Part shown: piece by piece, positions 1-5,774 of the stretch
Layout of the letters: each line of letters starts with the position of its first letter
Numbering within the stretch: position 1 is the stretch's first letter
Source: Candidatus Sodaliphilus limicaballi
GTDB lineage: Bacteria; Bacteroidota; Bacteroidia; Bacteroidales; Muribaculaceae
Length of the DNA: 8,482 nt
Direction of reading: 5' to 3'
NCBI GenBank assembly: GCA_018065815.1
Contig: JAGHSP010000154.1
Location: 1 to 8,482 of the forward strand
Translations under genes and position numbers: made by a program
Notes under the pieces: model-generated
What the model saw: the letters and a program-made list of their open reading frames with translations, nothing else
What the model was told of the DNA's origin: nothing
The model's database searches: none

Positions 1-1018
1 TTTCCCAAGACGGACCAGGGCCCTGAACGGTTGCACGCTTTGCCTCGCGGTTACAAGCATAGCGACCGCTTGATACGAATCGACGCCAGAATGTGGTGTA
101 AGTAGTGAAGCACATCCACACGTTGGGGCGCTGCATGCTGGTGTTGTAACGACCGATGTCGCTGATGTAGTAGAAACTGTTGTTGCTCCAGATGTCGTTG
201 AGCATGGTAGCGGGATCGTTGCCCTTGAATGATGCAGTTGCATATTCAACTACCTTCTCATACTCGCGCTTGTAGAGGTAGAAACGAGCAGCGAACGCAT
301 TGGCAGCAGCCTTGTTGAAGTGATACTTGGGCACTTCATAGAGACCGTCGTTGATGAGGGGAAGACCAGCCTTGAGGTCATTCTCGATGCACTCATACAC
401 ATTAGCAAGAGTACCACGCTCGTAGTGAGGCTTAACGGTAGTCTCGGGAGCGGTAACGTAAGGGATACCCTGCTGCGCCTTGCTCAGTTCGGGTCCAGCA
501 TAAGGCATGCAGAAGAGGTTGGCAAGGACAAAGTGATGCCATGCACGAGAAACGAGAGCCTCGCCCTTGATAGCACTGAGTTTATCCTTCTCTTCCTGTG
601 TGAGAGGACCATTGTAGGTCTGGCCAGTAGTCTCAAACTCATTGACCTTTTCAAGAACCGCGTTGCACACAGCGATAGCGCCGTAGCAACCTTCCCACGC
701 GCCTGTGGGAGTGTCGTTGTCCTGACCCATTGTCACAGCTTCCCACTTGTAGAGCTGGTCGTCGGCAGCCGCGTAAGAGGGGCGGTTGTAACGCACACCA
801 GCGTCACTGGGAGAGTTGTTGTCGATCACATTGTCACTTGAAAGCTCACCCACACAAGCTATGCTTGTACTCGAATAGCCATCTACCATGAGCTGACGCA
901 ACTGCTCCACGGTCTGCAGATAGACACGAGTGTCAGGTGACTTGTCTAGAAAGTCGCTACAAGAGCTGAGTGTAGCCAGCCCAAGAGCAGCAGACATTGC
1001 TATATATTTAAACTTCAT
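1..1018 (-). CDS. SusD/RagB-family outer-membrane lipoprotein, N-terminal part (cut by window edge)
   Basis: This should be a surface-exposed nutrient-binding lipoprotein that caps the SusC-type transporter encoded just upstream. I translated 339 codons from the ATG at 1018, and the frame runs off the left edge with no stop. Residues 1-20 form a lipoprotein signal: MKFK, a hydrophobic stretch, then the lipobox LSSC with the acylated Cys at 20, followed by SDFLDKSP, which is typical of SusD mature N-termini. Further family marks are the helical segment AWEGCYGAIAVCNAVL (about residues 108-123), KGEALVSRAWHHFVLANLF (about 151-169) and the TPR-like stretch around NKAAANAFAARFYLYKREYE. An SD-like AAAAGGA lies 10 nt before the ATG. 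The gene follows the susC stop by 30 bp, so it is probably co-transcribed and perhaps translationally linked. SusD proteins usually have 500-650 residues, so roughly the second half is missing. Family assignment is firm; the ligand is unknown. Confidence 0.95.
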   Translation of the reverse strand, partial: MKFKYIAMSAALGLATLSSCSDFLDKSPDTRVYLQTVEQLRQLMVDGYSSTSIACVGELSSDNVIDNNSPSDAGVRYNRPSYAAADDQLYKWEAVTMGQDNDTPTGAWEGCYGAIAVCNAVLEKVNEFETTGQTYNGPLTQEEKDKLSAIKGEALVSRAWHHFVLANLFCMPYAGPELSKAQQGIPYVTAPETTVKPHYERGTLANVYECIENDLKAGLPLINDGLYEVPKYHFNKAAANAFAARFYLYKREYEKVVEYATASFKGNDPATMLNDIWSNNSFYYISDIGRYNTSMQRPNVWMCFTTYTTFWRRFVSSGRYACNREAKRATVQGPGPSWE

Positions 1019-1026
1019 AGTTATAA

Positions 1027-1034
1027 TTCCTTTT
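1027..1034 (-). promoter_or_regulatory. Probable ribosome binding site of the susD-like gene
   Basis: On the minus strand AAAAGGAA lies about 10 nt before the ATG at 1018, within the 30-bp gap after the susC stop. It is a partial match to the anti-SD sequence. It is notable because the susC-like and fumarase genes in this window have no SD-like sequence. It supports the ATG at 1018 as the start and independent ribosome entry on the second gene of the operon. Confidence 0.5.
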
Positions 1035-1048
1035 AATAAATGTTATTA

Positions 1049-4000
1049 TTAGAAACCTAAACGCAGAGTGAATGTCACCTGCTTGGGGTTGGGTGATGCT
1101 ACACCACCGCTGTTGTAGAACTCGGGATCCTGACCATTGAGTTTCTTGTCGGCATAGAGCAGACAGATGTTGGTAGCAGCGAGTTTGAGCGATGCACTTG
1201 ACAGGCGCAGCTTCTTGATGAAGTTAGCGGGGATGTCGTAAGTGAGAGAAATCTCTTTCAGACGGATGAAACCACCATCAGCGATGCGAGCTGTACTGTA
1301 GTTGTAAGCGCTGTAAGCACGGCCAATGTAAGTGTCGCTGTAAACCTGACGGCGTGAAGCGATAGCAGGAATTGTGGTGTAAGCCTCATCACCAGGCATT
1401 ACCCAACGGTTCTTGAACTCCTTAGCGCTTGCGTCCATATCACTGTAGCTAGCCGAGAAGGTGGGAGTGATGCGGAGCTTGTTGCCGAATGAGTAAGTCA
1501 TGAACACGTTCAGGTGGAAGCCCTTCCAGCTCAAGTTGTTACCGAAACCACCAGTGATAGTGGGATCAACGGGACCTTCATACTTGAGGAAGCCAAGGTT
1601 CTCATATTCCTGGAAGTTGATGTCCTCGTTAGCCATGATTTCGCCATCGGGGCCATAGAACTGAGGAATACCGTGGCTGTCAAGACCAGCGAAGGGGATA
1701 GAGAAGATTGCACGGTGGGGATAGCCCTCGAGTGCAAAACCTGTACCGGGAACGAGGTCAATAATACGTGAGCGAGACAACAGCTTGGTGATGTTAGTCT
1801 TGCTGTAAGAGAATGTGAAGTCGGTTGACCAAGAGAAGTCCTCGGGACGAGCGCCTTCGATGTTCTTTGTAGAAACGGTGAACTCAACACCGTGTGAAGC
1901 CATCTCGGCAACGTTAGCATACTTGCTTGAAACGCCACCAACACCCTCTGTGTAGATGCGGCCGATGAGGTCGTAGTTATTACGCTTGTACCAGTCGAAC
2001 TCGACGTTGATGCGGTTGTTCAAGAAACCGAGGTCAACACCGATGTCAAGCTCGTGCTTCTTCTCGTAGGTAAGCTCGCTGTTGGCAAGACCATTGAGTG
2101 AGATACCCATTTCCTTAGCTTCAGTTTCCTGACGCCAGGGACGGCTGGGATAGTACAGAGCCTCGGCATTAGCAAGTGCCATGGGGCCGCTCTCACCAGT
2201 GAGTGAGTAGCTAGCGCGAAGCTTAGCGTGAGATACTACATAGTTGTGGTTCTGCTGGAACTCTTTGAAGAAGTTCTCCTCGTCAACGTTCCAAGCACCA
2301 GAGATGTTCCAAGTGGGGAGCCAGCGGCTCTGGTTGGTCTTACCCATGAGGTTAGAACCCTCGTAACGGAATGTACCGTTTACAACGTAACGACCCTTGA
2401 AACCGTAGTTAGCGTTAGCGAAGTAAGCCATTGAGCGGCGGAAAGTCTTGCTGTCGCTGAAGTAAGCGCCATTCTCCTCTTCCATCTGCTTGAAGAGCTT
2501 GTGGCTAGTGAAGGGGATGTTACCATTACTGTAAACGATGCCCCAGCCTTCGAATGCCTGGCGATAACGCTCCACTTTCTTAGCCTCCATACCACCGAAG
2601 AGGTTCAGCATGTGAGTAGAACCGAAGTTCTTCATGTAAGTGAATGTACCGCGGAAGTCATACTGTGACAGAGAGTTCTTAGAGTAGAACAGCATACCGC
2701 CCTTGGGAAGAACTGTCTCGGGAAGAGCGTTCTCAACGTCGGGATCGGTGTAGAGGTAGCTGTTAGAAGAACGTGTGATAGCGTCCTCGGGATCGATACC
2801 TGCACGGTAAGCCTTGGCTTGGTTACTGTTGTCGAGGATATAGTGGTTGGTCTCGGCACCAGTGTGGCGGTATGCACCCAAGAGGTTGAACTCGAGCGAC
2901 TGACCCTGCTTGATGATGGGCTTGATGCTCAACTCACCCTGGAACTTGATATCGGTAACGCCGATGTCCATGTAGTTGTTGTCAAGCTCGTTGAAGATGT
3001 TGAAGTCAGAGTAGTTGCGACGATAGTAAGCATTGGGGTCAAGAGTACGAGCTGTGTTGAGGGCGAAGCTGTAGGGGTTGATGTCGAAGTCACGACGAAC
3101 CTCACCATTCACAACGTCGATGTCGCGGCTCAGTGTACCGGGAGCTTTCTGCTTGCGGTAGCTGTCGCTGTTGAGAAGCTTGATCTTGATCTTGTCAGTA
3201 ATCTGATAGCTTGCATTACTATTAAATGTGTAACGCTCCACGCGGCTTGACTTGTACCAGCCGGGATCGTTCATTACTGATACTGAAGTATAGAATGAAC
3301 CCTTGTCGGTACCACCGCTCACGCTCAGGGCGTGGTTCTGCATCACGTTGTTGTTGAACAACAGGTCGAACCAGTCGGTGTTGCGATACTCAGCCTCGCG
3401 CAGGTAATCGTTCATCGCAGCGCGTGTGTTGGGCAGAGCGTATGTGCCGCTGATGGGATCATACTGGGTCATGAGATTGTACATGCGACCATAGATACCG
3501 CTTGACGAACCATTAGCGAGAGAAGCGAACTCAAGCCAACCCTTCTGCTCCATTTCCTTGTAGATACTCATCTGCTCCTGCGAGTTACTGATGTTGTAGT
3601 CAGCATAGCGGGGCTTCAAGCGATAAGTGAACTCACCGGTATAGTTGAGAGAAGTGTGACCCTTGCGACCCTGCTTGGTGGTGATGACAATCACACCGGC
3701 ATTAGCCTGGGCACCATAGATAGATGTAGCCGAACCGTCCTTGAGGATTTCGAACTTCTCGATATCGTCGGCATTAAGACCAGCCACAGCCGATGCGATA
3801 AGAGTAGTAGCGTCACCACTTGAGAGGTCATCGGCACTGATCTCGACGTTATCCTCGAGAATCACACCGTCAACAACCCAGAGGGGCTTTGAACTACCAT
3901 AGATAGATGTAGCGCCACGCACGCGGATTTTGGGAGCAGTACCGAATGTACCTGTGACATTCTGCACCTGCACACCAGCAGCGCGGCCTTCGAGACCACG

Positions 4001-4411
4001 GCTCACGTCGGCAACACCCGAGAGGTTAGCCTTGTTACCGTCGATACTAGAAGTAGCACCGGTGAAGAGGCGCTTGTCCAGTTTCTGGTAACCAGTAACA
4101 ACGACTGTTTCGAGAGACTGGCCAGCTTGTTTAAGATTAATTACAATGTCACCCGCCTTAGCTGTGAACTCATAGTCCTCATAACCGATGTATTTAACAA
4201 CGATGTGAGCACCATTGGGCACAGTGAGAGTGAACTTACCGTCCATATCGGTTGCAACGCCGTTGCCAGGTTTGTTCTTCTGGGCTACAGTTGCACCGAT
4301 TGCTCCTTCATTGTTCTCGTCAAGCACAGTACCAGTAACCTTTACCTGCGCGGTAACGGCCAACGATACTACTGAGAGGACAAAGAGCAAAAGTAACTTT
4401 TTGAGACTCAT
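1049..4411 (-). CDS. SusC/RagA-type TonB-linked outer-membrane transporter
   Basis: This is an energy-dependent outer-membrane importer that pairs with the SusD lipoprotein encoded 30 bp downstream; such pairs import oligosaccharides or peptides with energy from TonB-ExbBD. It has 1120 residues, a usual SusC length. Seen in order: a Sec signal (MSLKKLLLLFVLSVVSLAVT, cleavage near residue 21-22); a carboxypeptidase-regulatory-like beta domain (about 24-95, from VKVTGTVLDENNEGAIGATV); a TonB-box-like ETVVVTGY (about 101-108); a plug domain with GRAAGVQVQN, IRVRGATSI, PLWVVDGV and ILKDGSATSIYGAQANAGV; then a long beta-barrel ending in VTFTLRLGF with a terminal Phe, the usual outer-membrane C-terminus. 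The frame is also open from a GTG at 4417, but the ATG at 4411 leaves a cleaner signal peptide and is preferred. No SD is visible before it; the leader is A/T-rich. The substrate is not predictable, as no enzyme genes or regulator are in view. Confidence 0.97.
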   Translation of the reverse strand: MSLKKLLLLFVLSVVSLAVTAQVKVTGTVLDENNEGAIGATVAQKNKPGNGVATDMDGKFTLTVPNGAHIVVKYIGYEDYEFTAKAGDIVINLKQAGQSLETVVVTGYQKLDKRLFTGATSSIDGNKANLSGVADVSRGLEGRAAGVQVQNVTGTFGTAPKIRVRGATSIYGSSKPLWVVDGVILEDNVEISADDLSSGDATTLIASAVAGLNADDIEKFEILKDGSATSIYGAQANAGVIVITTKQGRKGHTSLNYTGEFTYRLKPRYADYNISNSQEQMSIYKEMEQKGWLEFASLANGSSSGIYGRMYNLMTQYDPISGTYALPNTRAAMNDYLREAEYRNTDWFDLLFNNNVMQNHALSVSGGTDKGSFYTSVSVMNDPGWYKSSRVERYTFNSNASYQITDKIKIKLLNSDSYRKQKAPGTLSRDIDVVNGEVRRDFDINPYSFALNTARTLDPNAYYRRNYSDFNIFNELDNNYMDIGVTDIKFQGELSIKPIIKQGQSLEFNLLGAYRHTGAETNHYILDNSNQAKAYRAGIDPEDAITRSSNSYLYTDPDVENALPETVLPKGGMLFYSKNSLSQYDFRGTFTYMKNFGSTHMLNLFGGMEAKKVERYRQAFEGWGIVYSNGNIPFTSHKLFKQMEEENGAYFSDSKTFRRSMAYFANANYGFKGRYVVNGTFRYEGSNLMGKTNQSRWLPTWNISGAWNVDEENFFKEFQQNHNYVVSHAKLRASYSLTGESGPMALANAEALYYPSRPWRQETEAKEMGISLNGLANSELTYEKKHELDIGVDLGFLNNRINVEFDWYKRNNYDLIGRIYTEGVGGVSSKYANVAEMASHGVEFTVSTKNIEGARPEDFSWSTDFTFSYSKTNITKLLSRSRIIDLVPGTGFALEGYPHRAIFSIPFAGLDSHGIPQFYGPDGEIMANEDINFQEYENLGFLKYEGPVDPTITGGFGNNLSWKGFHLNVFMTYSFGNKLRITPTFSASYSDMDASAKEFKNRWVMPGDEAYTTIPAIASRRQVYSDTYIGRAYSAYNYSTARIADGGFIRLKEISLTYDIPANFIKKLRLSSASLKLAATNICLLYADKKLNGQDPEFYNSGGVASPNPKQVTFTLRLGF

Positions 4412-4489
4412 AAGCACTGATTTTTTAATTATTATTTTTTATTGTTTTTTATCTACCGTCAGCACCTACTATACTAATACACAACCAAC

Positions 4490-4539
4490 AAGACCACGGC
4501 GCCGCCCATAGTTTGGGCATGAATTTAAGCGCTGGTCTT
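4490..4539 (-). promoter_or_regulatory. Nested hairpin in the susC leader (candidate cis-acting RNA structure)
   Basis: Seen directly: AAGACCA (4490-4496) is perfectly complementary to TGGTCTT (4533-4539); after a two-base bulge, GCGC (4499-4502) pairs with GCGC (4529-4532); inside, GCCCA (4504-4508) pairs with TGGGC (4514-4518) around a five-base loop. The outer, middle and inner helices nest in one fold. It lies in the untranslated leader predicted between the promoter at 4598-4630 and the ATG at 4411, about 80 nt before the start codon. No U-tract follows on the minus strand, so it is not an obvious terminator. I do not recognise it as a known riboswitch class. It could affect mRNA stability, serve as a target for an antisense sRNA or protein, or be chance folding. 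Confidence 0.5.
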
Positions 4540-4597
4540 CTCGGTATTTGTCTCGTTTAGGTTAGCAGGTTCTTAACATTAATATGTATTATTGGTG

Positions 4598-4630
4598 CAA
4601 AATTAAGCAAATAATTTGGAAAAAGCAACT
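4598..4630 (-). promoter_or_regulatory. Predicted sigma-ABfr promoter of the susC-susD operon
   Basis: On the minus strand TAATTTTG (4598-4605) matches the Bacteroidales -7 consensus TAnnTTTG exactly. GTTG (4627-4630), three of four to the -33 TTTG, lies 21 bp upstream. I found no other TAnnTTTG between here and the susC start. Transcription would begin near 4590, giving a leader of about 180 nt. Susceptible SusC/SusD operons are often controlled by an ECF sigma/anti-sigma pair or a hybrid two-component system, but neither gene is in the window. Confidence 0.6.
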
Positions 4631-4737
4631 TTTCGTATTAAAAATGCAACATAAACTAACTATTTGTAAAACACTTTTATTTTTTCACATACGGTTGCTT
4701 TTAAACTATAACCATGCCGAAAGTGCTGTTTTTACTG

Positions 4738-4775
4738 AAAAAAAAGCGGAAAAAAGACTGCTGTCCTCGTTCCGC
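4738..4775 (-). terminator. Rho-independent terminator, minus strand
   Basis: Read on the minus strand, GCGGAA (4770-4775) pairs with TTCCGC (4746-4751). The stem continues inward with GAGGAC against GTCTTT (two G-U pairs), interrupted by a single C/T mismatch, around an AGCA loop. Eight T residues follow at once (4738-4745). The stem and long U-tract make a textbook intrinsic terminator. It lies about 165 nt after the stop of the pseudouridine synthase gene and just upstream of the susC promoter, so it should end that transcript and keep read-through out of susCD. Confidence 0.8.
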
Positions 4776-4940
4776 GATATTAATTGTTAGCATAATCTCG
4801 CTAAATAGTTATTATTTCACATCCATGGCAGCCGCAAGGGGGACAACTGAAAGAAATTATCCGAATTTAAAAGGGATTTTTATATACAATCTATTTAGAT
4901 ATGGCTCTACGCTTGAAATATACTGAAAATAAAAAGTTTC

Positions 4941-5615
4941 TCACACCTTGCCCGCCAGGGCCTGCCACAAGTTGTCATCGGGCACTGGTGCGGTGACATC
5001 GATGAGGTTGCCGCTCACCGGGTGAACGAAGTGGATGCGGTGGCTCTGCAACGAGATGCCTCCGTCGGGGTTGCTGCGCGGGGCTCCGTACTTGAGATCG
5101 CCCTTGATGGGACACCCTATTGCCGAGAGCTGGGCGCGTATCTGGTGCTTGCGGCCGGTGATAAGCTCGATTTCGAGCAAGTGATAGTTGTCGCTGCTGG
5201 CAATCACGCGATAGTTGAGCACAGCCTTCACGCTTCCAGGCGTGGGCGATGACGACACATAAGTCTTGTTGTTGCGCTCGCGCATGGTTAGGTAGTGGGT
5301 GAGCGTGCCAGCACCCTGTGGCGGGCGGTTCCTAACTATGGCCCAATAGGTCTTGTGCACATCGCCCTTGCGAAACAGCTCGTCCATGCGCGACAGGCCC
5401 TTACTGGTGCGGGCAAACACCACAAGCCCGCACGTGGGGCGGTCGATGCGGTGAGTCACCCCGCAGAACACATTGCCGGGCTTGTTATACTTCTCCTTGA
5501 TCCACTGCCTCACGATATCCACCAGCGGAGTGTCGCCAGTCTTGTCGCCTTGCACGATTTCGCCAGCTGACTTGTTGACGATTACTATGTGATTGTCTTC
5601 GTATAATACTTCCAT
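4941..5615 (-). CDS. RluA-family RNA pseudouridine synthase, S4-less
   Basis: This enzyme should isomerise specific uridines to pseudouridine in rRNA or tRNA, in the cytoplasm. It has 224 residues. The family motif HRIDRPTCGLVVFA lies at about 55-68, with Asp58 at the catalytic position; the second conserved block ITGRKHQIRAQL is at about 152-163, followed by GDLKYGAP (172-179). The protein begins directly with the catalytic fold (VLYEDNHIVIVNKSAGEIV), so the N-terminal S4 RNA-binding domain of RluC/RluD is absent; short S4-less members such as RluA and TruC exist. Which uridine it modifies cannot be told from sequence. The start is well fixed: a TAA in frame sits directly before the ATG at 5615. 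A weak SD-like AAGG lies about 5 nt upstream. It is divergent from the fumarase gene across 159 bp and probably monocistronic, given the terminator at 4738-4775. Confidence 0.93.
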   Translation of the reverse strand: MEVLYEDNHIVIVNKSAGEIVQGDKTGDTPLVDIVRQWIKEKYNKPGNVFCGVTHRIDRPTCGLVVFARTSKGLSRMDELFRKGDVHKTYWAIVRNRPPQGAGTLTHYLTMRERNNKTYVSSSPTPGSVKAVLNYRVIASSDNYHLLEIELITGRKHQIRAQLSAIGCPIKGDLKYGAPRSNPDGGISLQSHRIHFVHPVSGNLIDVTAPVPDDNLWQALAGKV

Positions 5616-5663
5616 TTACACCTTATATTATATATAGAGCATGAAAATTGCCCCTTTGCGGTG

Positions 5664-5671
5664 CAAATTTA
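5664..5671 (-). promoter_or_regulatory. Candidate -7 element for the pseudouridine synthase gene
   Basis: On the minus strand TAAATTTG fits TAnnTTTG and would start transcription about 40-45 nt before the ATG at 5615. A good -33 partner is lacking: the nearest TTTG on this strand (5684-5687) is only 12 bp away, well short of the usual 19-21, so the promoter may be weak. It overlaps the control region of the divergent fumarase gene. Confidence 0.4.
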
Positions 5672-5692
5672 CTAATTTTATCTCAAATTGGG

Positions 5693-5723
5693 GTTGACAT
5701 TTGAGCATATTTTAGTAACTTTG
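5693..5723 (+). promoter_or_regulatory. Predicted sigma-ABfr promoter of the fumarase gene
   Basis: GTTG (5693-5696) stands in the -33 position and TAACTTTG (5716-5723) matches the -7 consensus TAnnTTTG, with 19 bp between them. Transcription would begin about 5730, leaving a leader of about 45 nt that is A-rich and has no SD, common for highly expressed Bacteroidales genes. This is the best promoter match in the window. Confidence 0.7.
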
Positions 5724-5774
5724 CGAGACAAGAACTATTAACAACTAAAAAACTAATTAATTATACTCAAACTT

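Larger units (their letters stand above)
4412..4940. other. Intergenic region between the pseudouridine synthase and susC genes
   Basis: These 529 bases carry no gene I can support. Both flanking genes read leftward. From right to left in transcription order they hold about 165 bp of A/T-rich sequence after the pseudouridine synthase stop, an intrinsic terminator at 4738-4775, an A/T-rich stretch, the predicted susC promoter at 4598-4630, and a leader of about 180 nt with a folded segment at 4490-4539 followed by a run rich in A on the coding strand just before the ATG. Two short open frames on the plus strand (4584-4790, 4714-4926) look like low-complexity A/T sequence with no recognisable protein features. 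Confidence 0.8.

Noticed and set aside
320..841. 173-codon plus-strand frame antisense to the susD-like gene
   Set aside because: The minus strand encodes a lipoprotein with a clear lipobox and SusD motifs through this interval.
1531..1944. Open frame of 137 codons on the minus strand inside the susC gene, and other long frames on both strands of that gene
   Set aside because: They overlap a clear SusC transporter in other frames, have unnatural composition (Ser/Thr/Val runs) and no family features; they are shadows.
4584..4926. Two short plus-strand frames (68 and 70 codons) in the gap upstream of susC
   Set aside because: Lys/Leu/Ile-rich A/T low-complexity translation, no RBS, and they run antisense through the susC promoter and the minus-strand terminator.
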